From: UBA4416 sp040386075
GTDB lineage: Bacteria; Bacteroidota; Bacteroidia; B-17B0; Aurantibacillaceae
Assembly (NCBI GenBank): GCA_040386075.1
Contig: JAZKGE010000045.1
Location: forward strand, 1-64,000
Direction: 5' to 3'
DNA length: 64,000 nucleotides
Shown: positions 46,470 through 56,079 of the stretch, in pieces
Layout: each line of letters begins with the position of its first letter
Position numbering within the stretch: position 1 is the stretch's first letter
The notes under the pieces: generated by a model
The model's input: only the letters and a program-made list of their open reading frames with translations
Database searches by the model: none
What the model was told of the DNA's origin: nothing
Translations under genes and position numbers: made by a program

Positions 46470-47387
46470 ATGAAAAACCTGCTTACATTTTTTAGCATCA
46501 TAATTTTATTTAGCTGCAAAGCCCAAATGAAAAGTATCGAAAATGTTGCGCTACCCTATTTTAAAGTTGTATTATTAGGCGATTATTATAAGGATTATCT
46601 TCAGGCTGTTAAAAGGAATTTTGCTGATCGCGATAAAATTTATGCTGAAAAAACACGCAATCCTATCCTCAAAAACTATTTCACAAAATCTGAGTATTTT
46701 GAAATAGTAACGGAGAGTTTTTTAAATACGCCAGATACTACACAATTAGCTAAAACTATTTTGGCAATAGAGCTTAACCGGAAAGCAATTGAAGAGGTTA
46801 TTTCAGCAACATTGATCAAGTGTAATCAGCATCTTAAAAACGACAGCCTTACTTTTTACATTTTACCTTCCACAAATGGGATGAAACAAATGATACAAAT
46901 GATGGGAGGCGTATCAGGTTTAACAGCAGGCAGTAAACAAATTTTGTTGACGATAGATCCGGAAGTTAATTCGTGGAAGGATGCTTTGCCTGCAGCAGTT
47001 GCACATGAATTTAATCATGCATATTGGACACATACAAACCTTAACAGTTCTTATAAATGGACTTTGCTGAGGTATTTAGTATTTGAAGGAAAAGCCGACT
47101 CTTTTGCCCAATTTCTTTATCCGGATGCAAAGTCACCATGGACCACTGCTTTAAACGAAAAACAAAAAACAGAACTCTGGGATAGAATAAAACCACTATT
47201 AAGCAGCGAAGATCCTTATGTTTTGACAGAAGTTATGTTTGGCTCTCAAAAATACCCTCTTTGGGGTGGTTATACGATTGGGTATGACATTGTACAAGCA
47301 GCGTTTAAAAACCAACCTGATCTTTTACAAAAAGAGCGCACTAATATGGACGCTGAAAAGATCCTGGGACTGAGCAACTATAAGTAA
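46470..47387 (+). CDS. DUF2268-like predicted zinc metalloprotease, lipoprotein
   Basis: The 305-residue protein has a lipoprotein signal (LTFFSIIILFSCKAQ, Cys16). The HExxH zinc site is VAHEFNHAYW at about residue 178, followed by FEGKADSFAQFLYPD, where the Glu of EGKAD is a likely third ligand, as in DUF2268. Members are thought to be membrane-associated proteases. It should sit on the periplasmic face of a membrane. The substrate is unknown, and no operon partner is obvious apart from the following lipoprotein gene. Confidence 0.75.
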   Translation: MKNLLTFFSIIILFSCKAQMKSIENVALPYFKVVLLGDYYKDYLQAVKRNFADRDKIYAEKTRNPILKNYFTKSEYFEIVTESFLNTPDTTQLAKTILAIELNRKAIEEVISATLIKCNQHLKNDSLTFYILPSTNGMKQMIQMMGGVSGLTAGSKQILLTIDPEVNSWKDALPAAVAHEFNHAYWTHTNLNSSYKWTLLRYLVFEGKADSFAQFLYPDAKSPWTTALNEKQKTELWDRIKPLLSSEDPYVLTEVMFGSQKYPLWGGYTIGYDIVQAAFKNQPDLLQKERTNMDAEKILGLSNYK

Positions 47388-47456
47388 TTATAATTTCACA
47401 GATTTTTTTTTCTTAAACTTTGGCATTGGATTATCATATATCTAGAAACAAATGCC

Positions 47457-48188
47457 ATGAAAATAACTCTACAAATAACAGGATTAGCAATAATTATTGC
47501 CCTGTTAAGTTCGTGTGCTACTACAATGTACACCTCAAATGCAGTCAATGTTCCTTTGTTAAAAGAAAAGGGTGAAATAAAGATCAACGCTACACAAAAT
47601 GATTTGCAGGCAGCTGTGGCTGTTACCGACCATGTTGGAATTATGGTCAATGGTTTTTACAAGAATTACGATGGCGATAATAACTATAAACACTCGGGCG
47701 GAATGGGAGAAGTTGGTATTGGATATATGTTGAACCGCGAAAACCTGATGATGGAAACTTTCATTGGAGGTGGGGTAGGAAAACTACACAAACAGCAACA
47801 ATTTTCCAATTCGGATAATAGTACCTATATGGCTAATTTTGATGCAAACGCGGCTAAAGGATTTATTCAATCTAATTTTGGCTTGAGATCCAAATATTTT
47901 GATGTGGCTTTAACCCCCAAATTTTCTTTTGTTAAGTATACTAATTTCACGTATTCAAATTACACTGAAGGTCAGTTGAAAGAAGACTATTTAAATAACA
48001 ATAGACTAACTAATCCGTTATATGTGTTTGCCGAACCTGCGATAACTGTAAGAGGTGGATATAAATTCATCAAACTACAGGCACAATACGGCCTTACTGT
48101 AAACCTTGGCGGACAGTCGATTAAACATACCCCGGATTTTGCCTCTTTAGGTTTGGTAATTGATATTGCTAAGTGGTATAAGGATTAA
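47457..48188 (+). CDS. Lipoprotein with predicted beta-barrel-like fold
   Basis: The 243-residue protein has a lipobox IALLSSCATT (Cys18). The mature domain is rich in alternating aromatic/glycine strands (IMVNGFYKNYDGDNNYKHSG, GEVGIGYMLNRENLMMETFI, LAPKFSFVK-like), as in small outer-membrane barrels. No family was recognised. The last 25 bases of the gene are repeated imperfectly 515 bp downstream (48679-48703), beyond the frameshifted gene. No strong promoter was found. Confidence 0.65.
   Translation: MKITLQITGLAIIIALLSSCATTMYTSNAVNVPLLKEKGEIKINATQNDLQAAVAVTDHVGIMVNGFYKNYDGDNNYKHSGGMGEVGIGYMLNRENLMMETFIGGGVGKLHKQQQFSNSDNSTYMANFDANAAKGFIQSNFGLRSKYFDVALTPKFSFVKYTNFTYSNYTEGQLKEDYLNNNRLTNPLYVFAEPAITVRGGYKFIKLQAQYGLTVNLGGQSIKHTPDFASLGLVIDIAKWYKD
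48164..48188 (+). repeat. Left arm of a 25-bp imperfect direct repeat
   Basis: TATTGCTAAGTGGTATAAGGATTAA; the partner at 48679-48703 differs at two positions. The pair brackets the frameshifted gene. Confidence 0.6.
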
Positions 48189-48207
48189 CAAAAACACATA
48201 TTTTGTT

Positions 48208-48646
48208 ATGGAGGCAAAAGCAGATGAAATAAACATATTTTTTAAAAAATATGATGAGCATTTCAATAATGCATTAAAAGGCGACATTGCAATTAAAGAA
48301 AATTGCAGGATGTTTTGAAGATTGCTTTCTTGAATCTAGTCCGGTAGGTGTTATATGTGGTAAGAATGGTGATGAATTTGAAGAAAAAATCCCTCAGGGT
48401 TATGCGTTCTATAAGAAAATTGGGATAACAGCAATGCATATTACTTCTAAAGAAATTACTTTCTTAGATGAAATGCATGTAATGGCTAAAACATACTGGA
48501 GGGCATTTTATACAAAAGAACAAAAAAGTGGGCATATTGATTTTGAGATTATTTATTTCCTCCGGTATATGAACAATTCTTATAAAATATTCTTGTACAT
48601 TACCGGTGATGAACAGGAAACGCTAAAACAATATGGATTAGTATAA
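48208..48646 (+). pseudogene. Frameshifted SnoaL-like (NTF2-fold) protein gene
   Basis: A start ATG at 48208 opens a frame (MEAKADEINIFFKKYDEHFN) that runs into TGA at 48316-48318. The frame one base over continues with KKIAGCFEDCFLESSPVGVI, then IPQGYAFYKKIGITAMHI and YWRAFYTKEQ, the SnoaL-like/NTF2-like pattern, to a stop at 48644-48646. Dropping one base in the A-rich stretch about 48297-48303 joins both as GDIAIKKIAGCFED. It is either a real frameshift or a sequencing error. The intact protein would have ~145 residues. It lies between 25-bp direct repeats. Confidence 0.6.
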
Positions 48647-48678
48647 TTGTTAATTAGCTTAAGTGTACAATTAACTGG

Positions 48679-48703
48679 TATTGCTAAATAGTATAAGGAT
48701 TAA
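48679..48703 (+). repeat. Right arm of the 25-bp imperfect direct repeat
   Basis: TATTGCTAAATAGTATAAGGATTAA, a near copy of the 3' end of the lipoprotein gene at 48164-48188. It overlaps the stop region of the convergent SET gene. Confidence 0.6.
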
Positions 48704-49155
48704 AGCACGCTCTTAAGATCGCTTTTAAATTTTTTCCAGTAAGGTTTACCATAACCGCAAAAGATCTCTTCGCTCACTTTTATATTTCGTAAAGCTACGA
48801 GACAAACATCATTTTGTTCATTCAGAGAGATTTTACAGTTGTTCTTGAATTTTAAAACAGATAACCCTTCTGCATCATTAGCATACTTTGCAAAACACTT
48901 TACATCTTTCGAATCCATAATACTTCCATCCAGCATGTTGATGAAATAGCCGTCGAGTTTATTTTTTGCTCTTATAGATGCTTCTTTATTAGTTATGATC
49001 TCCCCTTTAAAAAGAGAAATGATCTCATTTTTATAAATATGAACCGAGGTAAATAAGCCCTCACCGGCGCCATTGATCTTTGATGATCCTAGATACAGAT
49101 AGTCAGATTCTTTAGCGTCAATTTTATCTGGTAATTCATCCGTATATTTTTTCAT
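48700..49155 (-). CDS. Second small SET-domain protein, coupled to hisS
   Basis: The 151-residue protein has LGSSKINGAGEGLFTSVHIY (SAM side), CFAKYANDAEGLS in place of the RFxNHxC motif, and SEEIFCGYGKPYWKKF with the catalytic-position tyrosine. The same ANDA variation occurs in the SET protein at 1314-1730, so the two are paralogues. Its ATG directly abuts the hisS stop (TAAATG), so it is read with the synthetase. The substrate is not known; ribosomal or other translation proteins would fit the context. Confidence 0.75.
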   Translation of the reverse strand: MKKYTDELPDKIDAKESDYLYLGSSKINGAGEGLFTSVHIYKNEIISLFKGEIITNKEASIRAKNKLDGYFINMLDGSIMDSKDVKCFAKYANDAEGLSVLKFKNNCKISLNEQNDVCLVALRNIKVSEEIFCGYGKPYWKKFKSDLKSVL

Positions 49156-50544
49156 TTAGGTTAAGCGTTCCAGTAGTGTGTCAAAATCAATTTCTTCCTG
49201 GGTGCCCGATACCATGTTTTTTAGCATCACAGTATTTTTAGCCATTTCATTTCCCCCAACAACTCCTACAAACGGAATTTGCTTTTTATCAGCATACTCA
49301 AATTGCTTGGCAATTTTCTTTACTACATCAGGATATACCTCTGCATTAATGCCTTCAGCTCTTAATTTTGAAACCAATTCTATACAATGCATTAATTCAG
49401 CTTCGCCAAAGTTAGCCAGTAAAATTTTTGTAGTTGAAACTTTATTTACTTCATCCGGAAATAAATTCAACTCTTCCATCACGTCATAAATGCGATCAAC
49501 GCCAAAAGAAATCCCAACACCCGACAAACCTTTTAATCCGAAGATACCGGTGAGATCATCATATCGACCACCGCCTAAAATGCTTGGTGTAAAAGTTCCT
49601 GCATTGGCTTTGGCTTCAAAAATGGTTCCTGTATAATAATTTAAACCTCGTGCCAACGTAATATCCAGTTCAACTTTCACATGTTTGATGTTAACGGTAT
49701 TTAAATTGCTTAACAAAAATTCTATTTCTTCAATTCCTTTTTTGCCGATTTCACTGCTTGATAAAAAAGTTTTTAAAGTATTTACTTTATTTTCGTTTGA
49801 ACCGGATAAATCTATTAAAGGTTCTAGCTGTTTAATAGCATTTTCCGAAATCCCTTTTTCCTGTAATTCTTTTACTACACCATCTTTACCGATCTTATCA
49901 AGCTTGTCGATAGCAACTGTAATGTCAATGATCTTGTCGCTGGCTTTTAAAATTTCGGCAATACCACTTAATATTTTTCGGTTATTGAATTTTACTAATA
50001 CCGGGATTTTTAATTCAGCAAATGATTTGTCCATCATGGCGATTAATTCCAGCTCATTTACCAAAGAGTTAGATCCGATGACATCGGCGTCGCACTGATA
50101 AAATTCTCGGTAACGCCCTTTTTGAGGTTTGTCGGCACGCCATACTGGCTGTATCTGATAACGTTTAAAAGGGTAGGTGAGTGCATGGTTATTCATTACA
50201 ACAAAACGGGCAAATGGAACGGTAAGGTCGTAACGTAATGCTTTTTCTGTCAATAATTCTGAATTATGTGATTTTTCAAGAGAAGTATTAAATTCTTTTT
50301 TTAATGCTTCTTTTTTATCGTCTTTACTTTCATGTATGCGTGAGTTTAAAATTTTAAAAATTAATTGATCGCCTTCTTCTCCGTATTTCCCTGTAAGCGT
50401 GGTAATATTCTCCATGCTGGGCGTTTCAATAGGAGCATACCCAAATAATTGAAAATTGGTTTTAATGATATTGAATATATATTGGCGTTTCTGCATTTCG
50501 GCAGGGCCAAAATCACGCGTGCCTCTTGGAATAGATGGTTTCAT
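49156..50544 (-). CDS. hisS: Histidyl-tRNA synthetase
   Basis: From the ATG at 50544 it is 462 residues, beginning KPSIPRGTRDFGPAEMQKRQ. Class II motifs are YRYQIQPVWRADKPQKGRYREF-like (motif 2, around KRYQIQPVWR), LARGLNYYTGTIFE (HisA-type motif) and LGGGRYDDLTGIFG, with motif 3 SFGVDRIYD. It charges tRNA-His with histidine. The upstream frame to 50607 adds 21 residues that are not conserved in the family and is less likely. It is followed by the SET gene with no gap. Confidence 0.93.
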   Translation of the reverse strand: MKPSIPRGTRDFGPAEMQKRQYIFNIIKTNFQLFGYAPIETPSMENITTLTGKYGEEGDQLIFKILNSRIHESKDDKKEALKKEFNTSLEKSHNSELLTEKALRYDLTVPFARFVVMNNHALTYPFKRYQIQPVWRADKPQKGRYREFYQCDADVIGSNSLVNELELIAMMDKSFAELKIPVLVKFNNRKILSGIAEILKASDKIIDITVAIDKLDKIGKDGVVKELQEKGISENAIKQLEPLIDLSGSNENKVNTLKTFLSSSEIGKKGIEEIEFLLSNLNTVNIKHVKVELDITLARGLNYYTGTIFEAKANAGTFTPSILGGGRYDDLTGIFGLKGLSGVGISFGVDRIYDVMEELNLFPDEVNKVSTTKILLANFGEAELMHCIELVSKLRAEGINAEVYPDVVKKIAKQFEYADKKQIPFVGVVGGNEMAKNTVMLKNMVSGTQEEIDFDTLLERLT

Positions 50545-50611
50545 ACTTACGATAAAAGCATAAAAATATGCATTTAAAGAGAGCTTTGCAAAGGGAATAG
50601 TGGTCATTCTG

Positions 50612-50676
50612 TCCGCCAGCTGGTGGATAAGAATCTCAGCATACTAAAAAATGAGATGCTGAAACAAGTTCAGCAT
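50612..50676. repeat. Second type of dispersed palindromic element
   Basis: TCCGCCAGCTGGTGGA (50612-50627), then ATCTCA/TGAGAT (50633-50638, 50652-50657), then ATGCTGAA-ACAAG-TTCAGCAT (50656-50676). Nested hairpins between convergently spaced genes. It resembles a REP-like family seen in related genomes and may end transcription of the Omp28-like gene. Confidence 0.55.
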
Positions 50677-50682
50677 GACGCT

Positions 50683-51564
50683 TTATTTTACTTTTGCTTC
50701 TTCTGCCTGCAGTACTTCATAGGCAGTTGGGTTCGATCCGCTAAGGTCAGCATCATAGATGTAAGCAATCACATGGCATTTTGAAGCATTGTAAGCAGGA
50801 TTAACCGTAAAGTTAGCGTATGATTTTACGATTGAATCATTAATGCCTGCTCCTGATGTAAACACGGCATCGCCCCATGCACTGTTGATGGCACCTCTTA
50901 ATAAGTGATTGAACTCGTAATTTGTAATTGTTTGACTCCCTACAGGTAAACTATAATCTAATTGCTCAGCAATGATGCTATCCTGTGTTAACAGAACCAC
51001 TAGTTTGTACGTGCCGCTATTAACTGCTAAAGATTTTACAGTAATGTCTGTATTTAAACTATTTGTTGTTGTATTAAATGTATTTGAGATCTTGATCTGA
51101 AACTTAGCAGTCTCTGTGATCATTGGAACTACATAACCTTCCCAGGAAGTATAGGCTTTGATAAAGCTACCTGTGCCATAACCCACACGGTTTATTAAAC
51201 CATTTGGATTACCGGAAGCAGAGTTTCCGAATTGTGTATCATAATCTGTTCCAACTGTTGTTCTGAAATCGGTTGGGTAGGTTGCATTGATATTTGCATA
51301 AAAACCTGCGTGAACTGCCAACGGTACAATTTTTCCGTGATATTTTGTCTCTAAATATTTTAATGTATCTGCAGCTGGCGGACAGTAACCGCATTTGTGT
51401 CCTGTGTAATCTTCAACTAATACTTTTCGGTAAATAATAGAACTGTTACCTGTTGTGGTTGCCACAGGCTCCAAAACCGGATTTGCATTTTGAACAAAAT
51501 CGCAACTAAATACAGTAATTGCTGCCAGAATGATCGCTATTGAATTTAAAATTATTTTTTTCAT
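50683..51564 (-). CDS. Omp28-like outer-membrane lipoprotein
   Basis: The 293-residue protein has a lipobox (IITVFSCDF pattern near residue 20; lipid-modified Cys21). It has a thioredoxin-like region with VEDYTGHKCGYCPPAADTLKYLE, which includes CxxC, and a beta-rich C-terminal domain. Omp28-related proteins of Bacteroidota are outer-membrane proteins of unknown detailed role. It lies 11 bases downstream of the DUF6029-like barrel and near TlpA, all on one strand, so the group forms an envelope cluster. Confidence 0.75.
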   Translation of the reverse strand: MKKIILNSIAIILAAITVFSCDFVQNANPVLEPVATTTGNSSIIYRKVLVEDYTGHKCGYCPPAADTLKYLETKYHGKIVPLAVHAGFYANINATYPTDFRTTVGTDYDTQFGNSASGNPNGLINRVGYGTGSFIKAYTSWEGYVVPMITETAKFQIKISNTFNTTTNSLNTDITVKSLAVNSGTYKLVVLLTQDSIIAEQLDYSLPVGSQTITNYEFNHLLRGAINSAWGDAVFTSGAGINDSIVKSYANFTVNPAYNASKCHVIAYIYDADLSGSNPTAYEVLQAEEAKVK

Positions 51565-51575
51565 GATATAATGAT

Positions 51576-53294
51576 TTAAAAACTTGATGAAATGCTAATA
51601 GATAATCCGCTTGAAGCGGGTACAAAACGACAAACACCGCCGGCACAAAAAATACCTTGTCGCTGGCGACCATAACTTACCGATACGCGCGTTGGTCCGT
51701 TAACATAACCGATCATTCCATAATAATAATGGATCCTTTTTTCAATGATCGGGTTATCATAATTATATTGATCCGCAATGGTTATACTCCAGTGTGTGGT
51801 TGGTGTCCACTCAATTAATTCAGAAACCCAGGAACCCGTGTTATTGGTTTTATTTACTTCGCCATTGCTATGGTATTTTGCATCCTTGTAATCATAAGTG
51901 CCAAAATAACCTTGTGTTTCAAATCTGATGGCAGAGTTGGATTTGTATTTCCAGGTTATATCCAAAACCCCAATGTTTGCATATACATCCGGATGTTCTT
52001 CTTTATCTCTCGTACTAAATTGTACGATCGATTGGTTAAGGAACTGATTGGCATACATGAGCGTCATTTTCAATTTTTTGGTAAATTTTTTCGTGATCTC
52101 AATATTAAAATCATGATAATATTCGTTACCTACGTTACCATAGTTTGTAGTATACTTTACATGTTTTACCGAATCTTTTCTGGGATCAATTCCGGTTGTA
52201 TCCAATGCATAATATGCTGAACCATTCAATGTAATATCCATGCCATATTTTCCGCCAAGCCAAGTGCCTTTTTTTACTTTGTATTGTATCTCGCCACTAC
52301 CGCCAACCTCGCCATTTGGCTGGGTTGCGTATGGATAATAGGCCATTAATGAGTAAGTGTGAAACTTACTGAAATCGGGCTGATAGTTGATCATATCAAT
52401 TGTATTGGTGGCATTTCTATCACTTCTAAAGCTCATATTATCCAGCATTTTTCCCGAAAACATGATAGAGAAACCGTTTGTTCCGTAAGATGTAGAGGCA
52501 ATAAGCGCTTGCCCTTCTTTATACGAAAATTGATTCTGGTAAGATGGATCATTTATTTTATAAGCATATTCGGCATTAAAATTAAAGCCACCTCTGATCA
52601 CCGTAAAACGGCCGGCGCTTGTTCCCACATTTTCTGGCAATACTAATGATGGATCCTGATCCTGTTGGTATTTACTCACAAAACTACCACCCAGAATAAC
52701 TTTTGTTTTTGATTGCCCGAGAATAGAATCAAACAGGTCCATGATATTAACTTCCCCGTCAATACCTCTTACCACACCTGGTGATAGAGAAAAGTAAGTA
52801 CGTTGTTTACCAACCAAACCTTTTAATGTGATCCCGTTCTTTGGCGTGAAAATAACACGCATGCCATCCAATGCATTATCGTATAATAAACCTCTGTTTT
52901 CATAAGCTCTTAAGGTGATGCCGCTTCCAAACTGCTCATAAAAATTACCAACGGTAATGTCTATATCTTTATGCTTGTATCGCGCAAAACGGTATGGAAC
53001 CCCCGAACCCTTGTATCCCGGAAGATATCCTATCAATGGCGGATTATAACTTTCATAACGTACACCCGCGCTAAACCCTCCTTTAGAATAATTAATATTT
53101 CCAAAAGCATTGTATCTGAATAATTCACTTCCTGGATCTGCACCAATAATAGTATCTTTTTGATAATAAGCAGCATCGATTTGGAAATTACCATGGATGG
53201 AACCTAATTCGTCTTTTATCTGAGCAAAGGATGAGTTAAAAAATAAAGCAGTAGAAAAAAACAGTATAAAACGTTTAACGGATTTTATAGACAT
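51576..53294 (-). CDS. DUF6029-like outer-membrane protein
   Basis: The 572-residue protein has a signal peptide (ILFFSTALFFNSSFAQ). It continues as a long run of amphipathic strands with aromatic girdles (GVRYESYNPPLIGYLPGYKG, ITVGNFYEQFGSGITLRAYE) and ends in GLSISISSSF, the usual barrel C-terminus. This is the pattern of DUF6029 outer-membrane proteins. Function is unknown; co-occurrence with the Omp28-like gene suggests a joint transport or sensing role. It is read with Omp28 and TlpA-like genes. Confidence 0.75.
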   Translation of the reverse strand: MSIKSVKRFILFFSTALFFNSSFAQIKDELGSIHGNFQIDAAYYQKDTIIGADPGSELFRYNAFGNINYSKGGFSAGVRYESYNPPLIGYLPGYKGSGVPYRFARYKHKDIDITVGNFYEQFGSGITLRAYENRGLLYDNALDGMRVIFTPKNGITLKGLVGKQRTYFSLSPGVVRGIDGEVNIMDLFDSILGQSKTKVILGGSFVSKYQQDQDPSLVLPENVGTSAGRFTVIRGGFNFNAEYAYKINDPSYQNQFSYKEGQALIASTSYGTNGFSIMFSGKMLDNMSFRSDRNATNTIDMINYQPDFSKFHTYSLMAYYPYATQPNGEVGGSGEIQYKVKKGTWLGGKYGMDITLNGSAYYALDTTGIDPRKDSVKHVKYTTNYGNVGNEYYHDFNIEITKKFTKKLKMTLMYANQFLNQSIVQFSTRDKEEHPDVYANIGVLDITWKYKSNSAIRFETQGYFGTYDYKDAKYHSNGEVNKTNNTGSWVSELIEWTPTTHWSITIADQYNYDNPIIEKRIHYYYGMIGYVNGPTRVSVSYGRQRQGIFCAGGVCRFVPASSGLSISISSSF

Positions 53295-53327
53295 ATAGAT
53301 GTGTTATGTGTTTGAATAAAGTAAGGA

Positions 53328-53843
53328 TTAATGAGCTAGTTTTTCACCTTTGGCTAATTTCCTAACGTTCTCGAACAATTTATCTTCGTCTCCTTCAGCA
53401 TATGAATTATGACTCCAAACGATTTTGCCTTCACCATCTACTAAAAATGTATGAGGAACATTATTAACATTCATGGCGCGTTTAAAATCCTGGTTCTCAT
53501 CAATATATACTTCGTATGTCCAGCCTTTTACTTTAACATCAGTTACTACTTTTCCTGAACTACGGGCATCATCAATTGAAATAGCGATCAATTTCACGCC
53601 TGTTTCTTTTTGCAATTCGGCATATTCTTCATTAATGGCATCCAGTTCTTTTTTACATGGTTTACACCAGGTAGCCCAAAAGCTAATGATCATTGGTTTC
53701 CCACCGTTGATAAATGTATTTGAATTGGTGGTTGAACCGTCTAGTTTTTTTACGGTTGCCGAAGGTATTTTATCGCCATCAGATGATTTAAATGCAGATA
53801 AACAAAGGATGATAGCTGATGATAAAACAAGTAATTTTTTCAT
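53328..53843 (-). CDS. TlpA-like thioredoxin-family protein
   Basis: The 171-residue exported protein has a signal peptide (LLVLSSAIILCLSAFKSS) and a thioredoxin fold with the CxxC C60-C63 (SFWATWCKPCKKELDAINEE) and a cis-Pro segment NNVPHTFLVDGE. It is a thiol-disulfide reductase for exported proteins. It is the upstream gene of a strand-coherent group with the DUF6029-like and Omp28-like genes (33 bases to the next start). The Omp28-like protein has its own CxxC and could be a partner. Confidence 0.85.
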   Translation of the reverse strand: MKKLLVLSSAIILCLSAFKSSDGDKIPSATVKKLDGSTTNSNTFINGGKPMIISFWATWCKPCKKELDAINEEYAELQKETGVKLIAISIDDARSSGKVVTDVKVKGWTYEVYIDENQDFKRAMNVNNVPHTFLVDGEGKIVWSHNSYAEGDEDKLFENVRKLAKGEKLAH

Positions 53844-53958
53844 TATTATAGTATTTAGTTAAACAAATGTAATGATTTAGACGCTTAAATGCACGTATAA
53901 AAGTGCCATATTAGCCTTTTAAAATTGGATTCTTAAATGGAGCTTTTTTATAAAATTT

Positions 53959-56019
53959 TTATACTTTTCCATTGTGTTTCCTCAAAAACCACTCTATTGA
54001 AAGTAGCAAAATAAGGATAAAAAAGATCCATTTCAGGTTCACAAGATCTGTTAATTGCTTGTGAGAGTAAGTGATGGATTTGATGGAATCACTGGAAAGG
54101 ATCTCCTTTTCCAGTTGTTCCAATTGGTTTCGGTAAAATAGTTTACCACCGCTTTGTTTTGAGATCTGATATAGCAACTGGTGATTGGCTACAGTATTTA
54201 TCTTTTCCGAAACAATTTCCTTAATAATTATTATTCCTGTTTTGGTATACAGTTTATCGCCAAATTTTACTTTAGCTTCATAGCTGTATTCGCCTGCCGG
54301 AAATTGACCCGCAGAAAGGCTGTACATGGTTTGTTTTTTATTGAATGTATAGTTGTAGTTTTTTCCTTTAGCATCTTTTAAAATTAAGGTCACATCCGGT
54401 TCGGTAACCAACTCATAGCTTTGATTATAAACTTCTGCAGTAAAATCTATCGCTTCATTTTCGTTAATGATCTTTTTAGTGTAAACCCTGAAAAAACTTT
54501 TATCTGCTTTTACTGATAGATACTGAACTGTTTTACTGATCAATTCATTGAATAAATTATGGTTGCCATGATCAGCAAAATCACGCATACGCCAGCGCCA
54601 GATACCATCACCTAAAAATCCACAGGTTTTAATACCATTGTTCTCCGAAAATACCATCAGGGGTTCATCGGTTTCTACTACACCAATTTTTTGTGTGAGT
54701 AGTGCGTTAGCCCCATTTGTAACTGAAGTATTGGCGAAGTTGCATTTTACAGCAGGAAACTCTTCAAAGTAACTTTGTAGTTCACTACTGAGATTGAATA
54801 ATGAAAATTCTTTTTTGAAAGCGGGTTCAACATCATTTTTTCTATTGTCACCAACTTTTTTAGCATTTAAGCCGCTTCCAAATGTAATAACATCATTACC
54901 AATAAAAAATACAGATTGATTATTGGCTTTTAATTCGTTGCTAATGCGTTGAGGTAACACTGCCACCTGGTGTAGTATAATTAAAGAATAAGGTTTTAAT
55001 GGTTTGGTAAAATCATTCAATAAAGCAACTTCCACTTCATAGGTTTGTGCTGATGAAATACTTTGTTCAATAGCAGCCACATCAGGGTGAGGTGAATTAG
55101 CAAGTATTAGTACTTTCTCGCGGTTATCAATAACATCGATCACAAAAGACTGCGCATTATTTTGTTTGTTCTTATCTTCTTCTAAAGTTGAAATAGAAAT
55201 AGTGTATTTCTGAATCCCGGGTTTATCAGCATCCAATAAAAAATTAAGCGTTGAACTAAATGAGTTTGAATTAATGGTAAGGTTCTCCGATTTTAAAGTT
55301 TTTCCACCTTGAGATAATGAAACTACCACCGCTTTATCTTTCAGGTCGATGGCATTAACCAATACTTCTACCGGAAATGTATTACCTAAATAGGCTACCT
55401 GATTATGATTGACAGATTGTATCCAAACGTCTTTTAAAGGAACAGTGTCGCCTAATGCTATGGTATATATTGGTGCATTAAATTTTCCAATGCTGTATAA
55501 AGGATTCGTTCCTTTGTTATAGATGCCGTCGGTGGCAAGAATAATCGCTCCAATGTTTTTGTTGGCGTAGTTATTTTCGAGATCCAGAAACAATTTGGAA
55601 ATATCAGTCTCTTTTCCTTTAAAATTAAATGTTTCCGTAGGTTTCGATTCTGAGTCGAATTGATAGGTCTTTACATCGTATTTATCTTTTACAGCATTTG
55701 CAAAAGAAATAACAGCTTTAGCATAATCTGTTTTTATTTCCAAGGAATCCTTTCCGGCAACTAATGAAGATGAATTATCCTGCGCTAAAATAATGACAGG
55801 TTTTTCGGTTTCATTGACTAAACGTTTGATAAATACATCCAGTAACAATAGAGCCATTAAACTGATCGAAACAAAACGTAAGGTAGCTAAACTATATAAT
55901 AAAATTTTTGAGCGTTCTGCATTTTGTTTATCTCTGTAATACAACAAGGCACTAAAAACAAACCCTGCTACAAAACATAACAGGGTGTAATACCAGGGAT
56001 AATTAGAGATAAGTTCCAT
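53959..56019 (-). CDS. Large membrane protein with VWA-like extracytoplasmic domain
   Basis: The 686-residue protein has two N-terminal helices (about 10-28 and 40-62) and one C-terminal helix (about 663-680). The domain between contains VIILAQDNSSSLVAGKDS (an altered MIDAS-like DxSxS) and ILATDGIYNKGTNPLYSIG, typical of VWA domains, followed by beta-rich domains. It resembles the large Bat-type/BatA-like membrane VWA proteins of Bacteroidota. Metal binding may be weakened. Operon mates are not evident; the gene ends before TlpA by ~115 bases. Confidence 0.7.
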   Translation of the reverse strand: MELISNYPWYYTLLCFVAGFVFSALLYYRDKQNAERSKILLYSLATLRFVSISLMALLLLDVFIKRLVNETEKPVIILAQDNSSSLVAGKDSLEIKTDYAKAVISFANAVKDKYDVKTYQFDSESKPTETFNFKGKETDISKLFLDLENNYANKNIGAIILATDGIYNKGTNPLYSIGKFNAPIYTIALGDTVPLKDVWIQSVNHNQVAYLGNTFPVEVLVNAIDLKDKAVVVSLSQGGKTLKSENLTINSNSFSSTLNFLLDADKPGIQKYTISISTLEEDKNKQNNAQSFVIDVIDNREKVLILANSPHPDVAAIEQSISSAQTYEVEVALLNDFTKPLKPYSLIILHQVAVLPQRISNELKANNQSVFFIGNDVITFGSGLNAKKVGDNRKNDVEPAFKKEFSLFNLSSELQSYFEEFPAVKCNFANTSVTNGANALLTQKIGVVETDEPLMVFSENNGIKTCGFLGDGIWRWRMRDFADHGNHNLFNELISKTVQYLSVKADKSFFRVYTKKIINENEAIDFTAEVYNQSYELVTEPDVTLILKDAKGKNYNYTFNKKQTMYSLSAGQFPAGEYSYEAKVKFGDKLYTKTGIIIIKEIVSEKINTVANHQLLYQISKQSGGKLFYRNQLEQLEKEILSSDSIKSITYSHKQLTDLVNLKWIFFILILLLSIEWFLRKHNGKV

Positions 56020-56079
56020 TTTGTTGGGAGTTAAGATACTGAGTTAAAAATCATTAAATTCATCACTCATAATTCACAA

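Noticed and set aside
48287..48646. Independent 119-aa gene starting at 48287
   Set aside because: The N-terminal part of the same fold is encoded one frame away from 48208, so this is the second half of a frameshifted gene.
49685..50098. 137-codon plus-strand open frame inside hisS
   Set aside because: Shadow frame opposite conserved HisS motifs; composition is hydrophobic and serine-rich as expected from antisense reading.
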